DNA from: Rothia aerolata
Lineage (GTDB): Bacteria; Actinomycetota; Actinomycetes; Actinomycetales; Micrococcaceae
NCBI RefSeq assembly: GCF_014635585.1
Contig: NZ_BMDC01000001.1
Coordinates: 906,139 to 970,138, forward strand
DNA: 64,000 bases
Reading direction: 5' to 3'
In this document: one piece after another, positions 16,809-25,137 of the stretch
Position numbering within the stretch: the first letter of the stretch is position 1
Layout: each line of letters begins with the position of its first letter
Position numbers and translations under genes: made by a program
The notes under the pieces: model-generated
Database searches by the model: none
What the model was told of the DNA's origin: nothing
Seen by the model: the letters and a program-made list of their open reading frames with translations, nothing else

Positions 16809-19800
16809 GCGATTCTGCCTGCTTTTCCATGCCCAGGAACAGGGCCATGCGATCTGCCACTGCTTCGGGGTTTGAGAAGACCTCGATGGTCCACAGGGTC
16901 ATGTAGTTCCAGCCGGTTCGCGCCAGATAGTCGGGAATAAGGCGGGTTCGCTCGCGCACGCTGAGCCCGGTGAAGGCGGGCGAGCCGTCTGAGGTTGCCG
17001 CCAGGGGGAAGTTCAGTTCCGTGCTGCCACCGGTTCCCATCTTGCGCAGGCGCGGGCTGGGGGTTGAGCCTGCCATGAGCGACTGGTTTTCCGAGGAGGC
17101 TATCAGAGAGATTTCCTCGTTGTCGTGGGCGCGCAGGTGGATTCCGCGCTCGTTGAGTCGTGCCACCATGTCATTGAGGAGCCAGTCTCCCATGTCGACG
17201 GCGGCCACCTCGGTGTTTTCGAGGAACTCGTTGGCGGGCATGGTCTCGTTCAGTACCGAGGACTGTTCGGCATACTTGCGCTGCTGATAGGATTCATGCT
17301 CGCGCAGCAGGCGGTAGATGTCCAGGGCGCCGTTCTCCAGCAGGTTGGGGTCGAGGTCATCGGGCTGCACGCAGGCCATAAAGCGGGTGAGGTGGCGGGC
17401 GCGGGTCATGCCCAGCACAAAGTATTCGCGGCCGTGTTCTTCGGAGAGCTGGCCCATGGAGTGGTTGACCATGCCCTGCCTGCCCTTGCCGGTGCCCAGC
17501 GAGAAGATAATGACGTCGCGTTCCAGCCCCGAGGCGCGCGAGAGGTCTACCACGCGGAAGGGTTCGCGGGCGGAGCCGCTGAAGAAGGGGGCAATCTGCG
17601 GGTACTGGGGTAGCAGATTACGGACTTCCTCGGCGATGCGGCGGGCATGGCGCACGCTGGCGGTGACCACGGCAAGAGACTGGTTGGGGTTCTTGTAGGC
17701 GTGCTCGAGCACCCGCTGGGCCACCCGAGAGACTTCCACTCCCGGGGAATCCAGGTTGGAGTTGTCGCTGACCTTGCCGGTGGTGTCGATGTACTCGGCG
17801 ATGAAGGAGGAAACGTCGTCTGAGATTTCCTCAGCCCAGGGGAAGGAGCGCAGGGCGCCACCGTAGAAGTTGCGGTTGAGGTAGTTGAAGACCGCCGGGT
17901 CGACCGCGTGGTCAACCAGCAGGGAGAGCGAGCGGGAGGGCAGAATCTTTGCCAGCGCGCTGTAGGTGCTCTCAATGGGTTCCTCGTCGAGGGTTACTGA
18001 CTTCTTCAGGGCCGAGACCACGAAGGGGGCGGGGAAGCCGCTGTGGGGGTCGCCCATGGCCACTACCTGGTCTGCCCGGGTGATAGCGGGCAGGTTTGCA
18101 GCCAGCGGGGTGGTCTCAGAGTCCAGCAGAATCACGGCGTCAAAGCGCAGGGTTGAGGCGCCTAAGTGCCGGGTGAGGGAGAAGGGGCTGGCCACCCACA
18201 GCGGGTAAAGGGCCGTGGCCATGGACGGCGCCCGGTTGAGGACGGCGGTGAAGTCAAAGTTGTGCCCGCGCAGCTGGGATTTCAAATAGTTAGCCGATTC
18301 CGAATCCCGGTCAATGCGGGTGCGCCAGGTGCGCCCCACCGCAGCGTGCAGACGCGCGGGGGCGGACTCCATGTGGGCGGTATCCAGCCTGCGGAAGGAG
18401 GACTCGAGATCGCGCAGGGTGTCGCCGTCCAAAATCTCAATCTCATCGGCAGAGAGCATCATCTCCAGCGCGGTCTGCCACCAGGCAAGCTCTAGCTCGG
18501 CTCCCACCTTCTCTTCGCTCACCTGGCGAGCCCGCAGATCGCTCATCAGCTCCCCCAGACCGGCGGTGACCAGGCTGCGCTCTAGCTCCACCCGCTCGGG
18601 CAGGGTCGTGAGCAGGTAGCGGTCATCGCGCAGAGCCTGAAGGCGCCGCTTAATTGCAGAGAAGTCAGTCTGTAGAAAATCTGCGCCCTCGGGGCTGTCT
18701 TCAAGCACCAGCTGCAAACCGCTAAACTCCTGAACCAGCTCGGCCAGCTGGTCGCGCAGCTCTTGCAGGTTCTCGGGAATCTGTGGCTCCCGGGGAGATT
18801 CCGCCCAGTCAATCCACTCTTCGCGCTCGCCCTGGATCACCAGCAGGTACTCGTGCAAATCGCTAATGTGTACGCCGGGCAGGATGTATTCTTTGGCGGC
18901 TTTGCGCAGGCGGGAGCGCTGAATCGAACTCATCTCGATACCGTGCTCGCGGCGCCAGGAGCCACTGGCGGTGGCGGCGATGAGATCGGTGACCGGGCGG
19001 TCGTAAACATCGGGGCGGAAGCGGGTGAGGGTGGAATGCATGCGGGTCAGCAAGTCCAGCTGCTGCTCCCAGTCTTCCAGGGTGCGGCCCAGCCTCATGC
19101 CGGTTAGCTGGCACATCTGCTGTAGGGCAGAGACCATGCGGTCAAGGTTCTCAAGAAGAGAGAGCACCAGGGCGTGGGCGGCCGCTGTCTCTTCATCGTT
19201 GACCAGCTTGGCACCGCGCCAGGGAGAGAACCTGGTCGAGGACTTAAAGCCCGCCAGATGTGCCAGGCGCTTGAGTTGCTCGGCAGTCTCACCGCGCTCT
19301 ACCAGTGCATCCATGACGTCCCGGCTCAACCGCACCGAGGTGTTGGGAGCGTCGTCCTGCGCGGTCAGCGCCGCTAGGGTCTGTAGAGACTCATAGACCG
19401 AACAGCCCCAGCGGGACTCGGTAAACATCAGGGAGGAGGTGTGGTTAGCCAGCTTGGAACGCACCTCAACCAGCTGCTCCCAGACAGGGCGCATGTTGGG
19501 CTCAGCCACCTGCTCGTTGCGAACAATGGCCGAGATCATCAGCCGGCGTAGCTCTTCAGAGGTGTGGTCTTCCAGCAGGCTGAAGCTCAAATCCTCTAGC
19601 TTCTTGCTCTCCAAGAGCTGGCTGAACTCCTTGAGGGTGGAGGACTTCTCCCCCACCACCATCACCGACTTTCCCCGAGAAATCAGGGAGGAGGCAATAT
19701 TGGTTGCCGTGCGCAACGGGTCGGTTCCGGTAGCGGCGGTGACCACCAGCGAGTGGCCGGTGGTGGCCAGGTCGATAATTTCCTGGGCAGAAGAATCCGC

Positions 19801-20664
19801 ATCAAAAATCAGGGTTTCGTGCTCGGGCTGGCGGTCATCCAGCGGGAGCGCCGAATTCTTAATGTAGGCCTCGGGAAAGACCGGTTCGGAAGAGGGGTCT
19901 GCCAGACGCGCCAGATTGCGGACGAGCGGGGTAAAAGACTCCTCGGGCAGGGCGGCGGTATTTTCCTTGAGGTCGGCAAAGGTAGAAATCAGGTACTTCG
20001 CCTGAATCATCATGCCCGGCAGGTGCCCCACCGAGGTGCGCATCCGGTCAATCACCGGCTCGGGGTCTAGCTTAGACATCGAGTTCGCCAGCTGGGCGAC
20101 GTCCAGAGTCGAGAGGTCAACACCAAACTCTTTTTTCAGCTGGCGCACCATCGCCGGGTTGAGCTTAGCGTCGCCCGCCAGGCGAATTTCAAAATCCTTG
20201 CTGTTGGGGTGGGGTGTGATGGTCACCGGAGCCAGCAAAATCGGGGCAATAAAACGCTTCTCGCTCGCACCTGCCCGGCCGTGAATATCGCGGGAAAGCC
20301 AGGAGGCAGTACCTGCGGCAAAGTAGCCGGCAGAGAGCCCGTGGTGAGTCTCCAACTCAAAAATCTTGCTGCGCAGGGCGTGGGCCGCCACCATACCGGC
20401 GTCAAACTTCGCCCTGTCGTTGAGAATAGTAGACAGGCGGGTCTTGCGGCCCATCATCAGCTGCGCCAAACCCGAGGGGTTCGACTCGGTGATGTCGATG
20501 TGAACGTAGTCAACCTGGTTGAAATCCAGCAGAGCATCGGGACCCGTGTAGAAATCCATCTGCTGACTCCAGGCATCAAGACCAGCCTGAAGATTCTCAG
20601 AAGTATCCTGCTGCCCGGAAGCAGACGAGGTTAAGGAATCAGTACGGTCAGGGTGAATGTCCAC
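16801..20664 (-). CDS. Large DUF4011/superfamily-I helicase-like protein with degenerate motifs
   Basis: The 1287-residue protein begins with a DUF4011-like region (LLDFNQVDYVHIDITESNPS, about 46-64). An ATPase region follows in which the P-loop position reads VVTAATGTDPLRT (about 308-319), lacking the GK[ST] core. A DEAS-like motif is replaced by VILLDSETTPL, and the motif III position reads VVAMGDPHSGFP. The C-terminal helicase part is better kept: VVDLSRASGLERDVIIFSLG and GMTRARH (about 1080). The last ~120 residues (ERTRLIPDYLARTGWNYMTLWTIEVF) resemble the Vsr-like nuclease-fold domain (REase_MTES_1575) found in this family. It may bind nucleic acid without hydrolysing ATP. Function is unknown. 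Confidence 0.78.
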   Translation of the reverse strand: MDIHPDRTDSLTSSASGQQDTSENLQAGLDAWSQQMDFYTGPDALLDFNQVDYVHIDITESNPSGLAQLMMGRKTRLSTILNDRAKFDAGMVAAHALRSKIFELETHHGLSAGYFAAGTASWLSRDIHGRAGASEKRFIAPILLAPVTITPHPNSKDFEIRLAGDAKLNPAMVRQLKKEFGVDLSTLDVAQLANSMSKLDPEPVIDRMRTSVGHLPGMMIQAKYLISTFADLKENTAALPEESFTPLVRNLARLADPSSEPVFPEAYIKNSALPLDDRQPEHETLIFDADSSAQEIIDLATTGHSLVVTAATGTDPLRTATNIASSLISRGKSVMVVGEKSSTLKEFSQLLESKKLEDLSFSLLEDHTSEELRRLMISAIVRNEQVAEPNMRPVWEQLVEVRSKLANHTSSLMFTESRWGCSVYESLQTLAALTAQDDAPNTSVRLSRDVMDALVERGETAEQLKRLAHLAGFKSSTRFSPWRGAKLVNDEETAAAHALVLSLLENLDRMVSALQQMCQLTGMRLGRTLEDWEQQLDLLTRMHSTLTRFRPDVYDRPVTDLIAATASGSWRREHGIEMSSIQRSRLRKAAKEYILPGVHISDLHEYLLVIQGEREEWIDWAESPREPQIPENLQELRDQLAELVQEFSGLQLVLEDSPEGADFLQTDFSAIKRRLQALRDDRYLLTTLPERVELERSLVTAGLGELMSDLRARQVSEEKVGAELELAWWQTALEMMLSADEIEILDGDTLRDLESSFRRLDTAHMESAPARLHAAVGRTWRTRIDRDSESANYLKSQLRGHNFDFTAVLNRAPSMATALYPLWVASPFSLTRHLGASTLRFDAVILLDSETTPLAANLPAITRADQVVAMGDPHSGFPAPFVVSALKKSVTLDEEPIESTYSALAKILPSRSLSLLVDHAVDPAVFNYLNRNFYGGALRSFPWAEEISDDVSSFIAEYIDTTGKVSDNSNLDSPGVEVSRVAQRVLEHAYKNPNQSLAVVTASVRHARRIAEEVRNLLPQYPQIAPFFSGSAREPFRVVDLSRASGLERDVIIFSLGTGKGRQGMVNHSMGQLSEEHGREYFVLGMTRARHLTRFMACVQPDDLDPNLLENGALDIYRLLREHESYQQRKYAEQSSVLNETMPANEFLENTEVAAVDMGDWLLNDMVARLNERGIHLRAHDNEEISLIASSENQSLMAGSTPSPRLRKMGTGGSTELNFPLAATSDGSPAFTGLSVRERTRLIPDYLARTGWNYMTLWTIEVFSNPEAVADRMALFLGMEKQAESHE

Positions 20665-20768
20665 GTGCTAGCTACTCTTTCAGATACGCCGGCGGTCAAA
20701 AGTTCTTTCTACATCATACGGAAAACTTCAGGTGCAAGACACCGCGCAGACGCCGGGCGCAGTCATAA

Positions 20769-21221
20769 TTACAGCACCCGGTTAACCGCAATCAGAATAA
20801 CCATCAGAGACAGAAAGCCAATCAGAACCATACCGGGCAGAAGAACCCACTTCAGGCGCGGGGCAAAGGGGGCGGTGGGAGCTAGCCACAGGGAACGGGC
20901 AAAGAAATACGAGAGCAGGGCACCGATGAGGTTGCCCACTAGCAGCTGCTGAACCACAGCGTAGATTCCAAAAACCTTCTCGGTCTTCTCGTTCTCGCTG
21001 CTGGCACCCTTGAGCATACCCGCCATAATCAGGGTCATGCAGGAGGTCAAAAAGGCAATCGCCATGGTGGGTTCATTCAGCACCTCGCGCAAGTCAACCG
21101 AGGCGGTCTGCGACATCATCAGGGCATAGCCCATAAATAGAAAGGGGCTCACCAGCCAATAAATAAAGAGCCACTTGCGCAGCTTGTCAGAGTTATTCAG
21201 AAATGCCCACACAGCATTCAC
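20769..21221 (-). CDS. Four-span membrane protein, function unknown
   Basis: This 150-residue protein has four hydrophobic segments (WLFIYWLVSPFLFMGYALM, AIAFLTSCMTLIMAGML, VVQQLLVGNLIGALLSYFFA and VLLPGMVLIGFLSLMVILIAV) with a short acidic loop (SSENEKTEKV). I do not recognise the family. Its start lies 2 bp after the stop of the RpiR regulator, so the two are co-transcribed, possibly with the upstream PTS gene. It could be an accessory membrane protein of the alpha-glucoside locus. Confidence 0.7.
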   Translation of the reverse strand: MNAVWAFLNNSDKLRKWLFIYWLVSPFLFMGYALMMSQTASVDLREVLNEPTMAIAFLTSCMTLIMAGMLKGASSENEKTEKVFGIYAVVQQLLVGNLIGALLSYFFARSLWLAPTAPFAPRLKWVLLPGMVLIGFLSLMVILIAVNRVL

Positions 21222-21223
21222 AA

Positions 21224-21982
21224 CTAATCCTCTTTTTCTACAAAATCTATATACTGGCGCACCACATAATCCAGCAGCACATTCAGCGCCACAAAAGAGT
21301 GGTAGGCCGACTTACTGGCGGGTAACCGGGTGGGCGTGGACTCATAGTGCAGGGCATAATCCGCAGTCGATGCCATAAAATTCACCGACTGGGCGGTAAC
21401 CGCCACCATGGGAATCTTCCGCAGAGACAGGGCCCGCACCGTCTCAATCACAGACTCGGTATTGCCCGAGAGCGAAACTATCACCACGACGTCCTGGGCC
21501 GTCATCACCGAGGTAGAACCCGCAAACTCCGACTTGGCGGGAATCACGTGGGTGAACTTACCGCAGGCCAGCAGCGACTTAGCGAACTCCTGAATGGCGT
21601 TGCGCTGGGCATAGCCGGTACCAAAAAGATAGACGGTCTTAGCCTGGTGAATCTTCTCCAAAATAGGAGTGAGATCGGTATGCTCAAGATTCTGTAGGGT
21701 CTTGAGAATGTCGTCTTTACCCGAGCTGACAAAGTCGGGGTTTTTGGGCTGCGCATTCGCCAGAGAATTCTTCACAAAATACTTCAGCTCGGCAAAACCA
21801 GAGAAATCCAGTTTCTTAGTCAGGCGAATAATGCTGGAAGTCGAGGTAAAGGTTTTGTGCGCCAGGGAAGAAATGGTGGACTCGGCAACGAATTCTTCGT
21901 TTTCCAGCATGAAGGCCAAAATTTCACGCTCGGTTTCGCTGAATCGATGCTGATGGGCATTGACCAGAGACTGTAAATCCAC
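21224..21982 (-). CDS. RpiR/MurR-family transcriptional regulator of the alpha-glucoside locus
   Basis: The N-terminal HTH_6 domain covers about residues 1-75 (FSETEREILAFMLENEEFVA, then TSSIIRLTKKLDFSGFAELKYFVK). The C-terminal SIS sugar-phosphate-binding domain has VYLFGTGYAQRNAIQEFAKSL and VVIVSLSGNTESVIETVRAL. The GTG at 21982 is chosen because GGAG precedes it by a few bases; the open frame extends upstream only through repeat DNA. Neighbours (PTS IIBC, MapP, glucosidases) suggest it senses a phosphorylated alpha-glucoside. A perfect TGTACGTACA palindrome 20 bp upstream (22004-22013) may be an autoregulatory site. Confidence 0.88.
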   Translation of the reverse strand: MDLQSLVNAHQHRFSETEREILAFMLENEEFVAESTISSLAHKTFTSTSSIIRLTKKLDFSGFAELKYFVKNSLANAQPKNPDFVSSGKDDILKTLQNLEHTDLTPILEKIHQAKTVYLFGTGYAQRNAIQEFAKSLLACGKFTHVIPAKSEFAGSTSVMTAQDVVVIVSLSGNTESVIETVRALSLRKIPMVAVTAQSVNFMASTADYALHYESTPTRLPASKSAYHSFVALNVLLDYVVRQYIDFVEKED

Positions 21983-22085
21983 GAAGGCTCCTAGCGCAAA
22001 GTCTGTACGTACACCATAGATACTACATGTTTTGCGGCTAGGAGCCTTTGCTGGAAGGCAGCTGCGAAGGCGCCGTTGCTCGTTC

Positions 22086-22154
22086 GGCGGAGTACCGTGC
22101 AGCCGACATCCCTTAACGCCAGCCCCGAGCCAGTCGGCTGCACGGTACTCCGCC
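22086..22154 (-). repeat. Conserved-loop hairpin repeat, copy B
   Basis: Perfect 22-bp arms (22086-22107 and 22133-22154) enclose a 25-nt loop that is the complement of copy A's loop apart from one extra base. The inner stem GTGCAGCCGAC is identical to copy A; the outer stem (GGAGTACC) differs but pairs fully. Confidence 0.88.
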
Positions 22155-22177
22155 TCCGCGTGAGCGACGCTGACGGA

Positions 22178-22300
22178 GAGGACGCCGCCTCCGTCAACTG
22201 GCATCGGGATGAAGCGAAACGAGTGCGAGCTAGCGAGCACTCAAGAGTGAGCGGAATCGCGAAGCGTGCGTTTAAGGGAGGTTGACGGGGCGGCGTCCTC
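22178..22300 (-). repeat. Conserved-loop hairpin repeat, copy C, with enlarged loop
   Basis: Arms 22178-22198 and 22281-22300 pair perfectly except for one bulged T. The loop flanks, TGGCATCGGGATG on one side and GCGTTTAAGGGA on the other, resemble the two halves of the A/B loop. About 55 bp of extra sequence, itself containing a GAGTGC/GCACTC hairpin, lies between them. Confidence 0.7.
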
Positions 22301-22390
22301 GCAGTCGCAGACTCGGCTGACCGATACCCCGCCGAACGCACGCCGTCCTTCTACCGGAGCGTACCCGCCGAGCGAGCGGCGTCCTAACGG

Positions 22391-24034
22391 CTACTTCTCG
22401 TTCACCATCGCCTCGAAGCGGTCGCGCACCTGCGGCACGTCCATGCCCACGATCACCTGTAGTGCCTTGCCCTTGTTGACCAGGCCCAGGGCTCCGGAGG
22501 ACTTGAAGTCGCCCTCGCCAGCTACCAGGGAGGGATCGTCCACGGAGACGCGCAGGCGGGTTGCGCAGTTGTTCACCGAGGTGATGTTCTCGGGGCCACC
22601 CAGCAGGGCCAGGAAGTCGCTTGCGCGCTGGGAGTAGGGGTCGTCGTAGGTCTTGGTTGCGGTAGCTACGCTGGTTTCTTCGGCGGGAGCTGCCGCACCT
22701 GCCTTGAGGGTGCCGTTCTTCTTGGCTTCCTTGTACTCAGCCTTGGTGTAGAGCTTGGTCTTATCGCCTTCAGCCTCGCGACCGGGGGTCTTGAAGTCGA
22801 ACTTGAGAATCAGGAAGCGGAAGACCACGAAGTAGATCACGGTGAAGATCAGACCGATGATGATTTGGGTAACGTAGGTGCCACCGTGGTTGCCCCAGAG
22901 GGGAATCCAGTTCTGGAAGAGGAAGTCGATGAGACCGCCACCCATGTTGCCGCGAACTCCGAACCAGTACATGGTTGCTGCCATGGACGCTGCCAGGAAG
23001 GCGTGTACCGCGAAGAGCGGGGGTGCCAGGAAGAGGAAGGTGAATTCCAGGGGCTCGGTAATACCGATCAGGATTGCGGTGAGGCAGACCGGAATCAGCA
23101 GAGCGAGGGTTTCTTTCTTCTTCTCAGGGCGGGCGGTGGTGTAGAAGGCCGCTGCGATGCCCAGGGGTGCGAAGACCTTGGAGTTACCGTGCAGGGCAAA
23201 GCCGCCGCCGGGGAAGAGCTCGGAGAGAGGAGCCGTAGAGCGGGCCATATCGGGCAGGGCTGCCACCCAGTCTTTGGTGATGCCGTTGGGAGTGACGGCG
23301 GGGCCGAAGACGAAGGGGGTGTAGATGAAGTGGTGCAGGCCGGTGGGAATCAGGATGCGCTCGAGGAAGGTGTAGAGCCACACGCCGAAGACGCCGGATG
23401 ACATGAAGAATCCCTGCATAGAGGCGATGCCGGTCTGGAGGGTGGGCCATACCAGGCAGAAGAGAAGGGCCACGGGCATCATCACGAAGAAGCCCAGACC
23501 GTAGACGAACTGGGTGCCCTGGAAGATACCGAGGAAGTCAGGCAGCTTGGTGTTGAAGTAGCGGTTGTGCAGCCACACCACGATTGCCGAGATGATGATG
23601 GCACCGAAGATACCGGTATCCAGGGTCTTGATGCCGGCGATCATTTTCAGACCGGTACCGGCAGCAGATTCGGAAATATCCTGGTTGAAGTCCACGCCGA
23701 AGCTGGGGCCCCAGGCAGTCAAGATTGCACCAACGAAGTAGTTGAAGGTCAGGTAGACCATGCCTGCCTCTAGCACAGCACGAGCCTGTGCGTGCTTAGC
23801 CAGGGCGATGGGCAGGCCCAGAACGAAGAGGAGCTCCATCTGGTTAAAGACGGTCCATGCACCGGCTTCCCAAACAGACCAGAAGTTGAACCAGCCGGTA
23901 CCCTCAGCAGCGATGGGACCAAGGAGCTGTTCGTTCTTAAAGATAATTGCGATACCTACGGCGAGGCCCGCGAAAGCAAAGATGAGGACCGGCGCCAGCA
24001 TAGCGGAGCCGAACCGCTGGATCTTCTCCATCAT
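22391..24034 (-). CDS. PTS alpha-glucoside (maltose-type) transporter, subunit IIBC
   Basis: Residues 1-430 are a multi-span IIC domain of the glucose/alpha-glucoside PTS class (PVLIFAFAGLAVGIAIIF, GITEPLEFTFLFLAPPLF, LIPTGLHHFIYTPF). A charged linker leads to IIB, whose phosphorylated cysteine is C490 in NNCATRLRV. There is no IIA domain, so phosphate must come from a separate EIIA. Sequence style matches GlvC/MalT-type transporters that import maltose-like sugars as 6'-phosphates. A GAGG site lies 7 nt before the ATG. Divergent direct repeats upstream and the MapP-like gene support maltose as substrate. Confidence 0.9.
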   Translation of the reverse strand: MMEKIQRFGSAMLAPVLIFAFAGLAVGIAIIFKNEQLLGPIAAEGTGWFNFWSVWEAGAWTVFNQMELLFVLGLPIALAKHAQARAVLEAGMVYLTFNYFVGAILTAWGPSFGVDFNQDISESAAGTGLKMIAGIKTLDTGIFGAIIISAIVVWLHNRYFNTKLPDFLGIFQGTQFVYGLGFFVMMPVALLFCLVWPTLQTGIASMQGFFMSSGVFGVWLYTFLERILIPTGLHHFIYTPFVFGPAVTPNGITKDWVAALPDMARSTAPLSELFPGGGFALHGNSKVFAPLGIAAAFYTTARPEKKKETLALLIPVCLTAILIGITEPLEFTFLFLAPPLFAVHAFLAASMAATMYWFGVRGNMGGGLIDFLFQNWIPLWGNHGGTYVTQIIIGLIFTVIYFVVFRFLILKFDFKTPGREAEGDKTKLYTKAEYKEAKKNGTLKAGAAAPAEETSVATATKTYDDPYSQRASDFLALLGGPENITSVNNCATRLRVSVDDPSLVAGEGDFKSSGALGLVNKGKALQVIVGMDVPQVRDRFEAMVNEK

Positions 24035-24131
24035 GAGAAAACCTCTTTCATCAAAAACGGATGTGAGTGTTTAGAAAAATCTTTTTCAATATAGGTGACA
24101 AACCACACTTTTAGCACCCCAAACCCGCCCA

Positions 24132-24195
24132 AGTGTCAAACTCTGGCAGAAGTTTCACGAGCTGAATAAGAGTGTCAGACTGTGGCAAAAGTTCC
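24132..24195. promoter_or_regulatory. Direct repeats in the PTS/mapP divergent promoter region
   Basis: AGTGTCAAACTCTGGCAGAA (24132-24151) recurs as AGTGTCAGACTGTGGCAAAA (24171-24190). Over 25 bp they share 21 bases, 39 bp start to start. They lie between the divergent PTS and MapP-like genes and are a candidate operator pair for the RpiR regulator. Confidence 0.45.
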
Positions 24196-24288
24196 CACCC
24201 GCAGGCCTCAAGAAATGGGCCCGCCGCGAAGAGGTGCGTTTATAGGATTGAGCTGACTCATTCCTACCTGCGAGAAAGTTTTGGACCC

Positions 24289-25125
24289 TTGAAACTTCTA
24301 ACGCTCAATACCCACAGCTGGCTTGAAATCCACCAGCTGCACAAAATCAAACGACTGGCAGATTTTATTCTTGCCGAAGAGATTGATGTGGTAGCTCTGC
24401 AGGAGGTCAACCAGAATGTGGTGAGCGATGAGGCCGATGCCCCAAGTTCTTTTCTGCCGGTGCGCTCGCAGCCGCTCAAGAAATCAAACTTCGCCCTGCT
24501 GTTGAGCGCGATGTTAGAGAAGGCCGGGGCTGCCTACCAGTGGAGCTGGGCTGACTCGCACGTTGGCTGGGGTATCTACGATGAGGGAATCAGCCTGCTC
24601 TCCCGCCTGCCCGTTCAGCAGGTTCAGTGTATTGAGACCAGCAAGAATATCTACACCTATGACGACGTCTTCCGCCGCTGCGCGCTAGCCTTTGAGGTAG
24701 AGACGGCCTCCGGCTCCGCCTGGTTTGCCTCGGCCCACATGAACTGGTGGCTGATGGAGGGCGAGTACCTTTTTGAGCATGACTTTGCCTCGCTGAACCA
24801 GCAGTTACGTTCCCTGGCCGGGGAGAAGCCGGTCTTTCTCATGGGCGACTTCAACAATTGCGCTTCAATCCCCGATGAGGGCTATGCGCAGATGATGCGT
24901 CTGAACTGGCACGATTCGTTTGCCCAGGCTCAGCAGAGGCAGGGCGAGTTCACCGTGCACAAGAACATCGCCGGCTGGGAGGGAGCGACCAAAGCCATGC
25001 GCCTGGACTATATTCTGACCTCCCAGCCCATCCCCTGCCTCAGCCACCGGGTGGTCTTTGATGATTCAACCGAAGACGCTATTTCCGATCATTCCGGCGT
25101 TGTGGCCGAGTACGACTTTGAGTGA
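24289..25125 (+). CDS. mapP: Endonuclease/exonuclease/phosphatase-fold enzyme, MapP-like maltose-6'-phosphate phosphatase
   Basis: The EEP fold is shown by LLTLNTHSW at the N-terminus, DVVALQEVNQ (metal-binding Glu), FASAHMNWW, FLMGDFNNCA and the terminal SDHSGVVAEY with its catalytic His. The N-terminus resembles firmicute MapP, the phosphatase that frees maltose from maltose 6'-phosphate after PTS uptake. The TTG at 24289 gives MKLLTLNTHSW; the frame remains open upstream to 24172, but that part runs through the operator-like repeats. Position next to a IIBC gene without maltose-6'-P hydrolase, and before two glucosidases, fits this role. Confidence 0.75.
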   Translation: MKLLTLNTHSWLEIHQLHKIKRLADFILAEEIDVVALQEVNQNVVSDEADAPSSFLPVRSQPLKKSNFALLLSAMLEKAGAAYQWSWADSHVGWGIYDEGISLLSRLPVQQVQCIETSKNIYTYDDVFRRCALAFEVETASGSAWFASAHMNWWLMEGEYLFEHDFASLNQQLRSLAGEKPVFLMGDFNNCASIPDEGYAQMMRLNWHDSFAQAQQRQGEFTVHKNIAGWEGATKAMRLDYILTSQPIPCLSHRVVFDDSTEDAISDHSGVVAEYDFE

Positions 25126-25137
25126 GGAGCCCAAGCT

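Larger units (their letters stand above)
21983..22390. other. 408-bp non-coding region with two hairpin repeats between the PTS and RpiR genes
   Basis: No credible protein gene is present. It holds a TGTACGTACA palindrome (22004-22013) near the rpiR start, then copies B and C of the conserved-loop hairpin family, and a GC-rich stretch to the end of the PTS gene. The hairpins lie between two co-oriented genes and could reduce read-through from the PTS gene into rpiR. Confidence 0.75.

Noticed and set aside
22085-22155. Resemblance of hairpin copy B to integron attC sites
   Set aside because: The CCTTAAC/GTTAAGG element recalls attC core sites, but it lies in the loop rather than the stem ends, R and L boxes are not arranged as in attC, and no integrase is near.
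21983-22240. N-terminal extension of the RpiR regulator
   Set aside because: The open frame upstream of the GTG at 21982 translates hairpin copies B/C and the spacer. The GGAG site before the GTG and the family N-terminus support the shorter protein.
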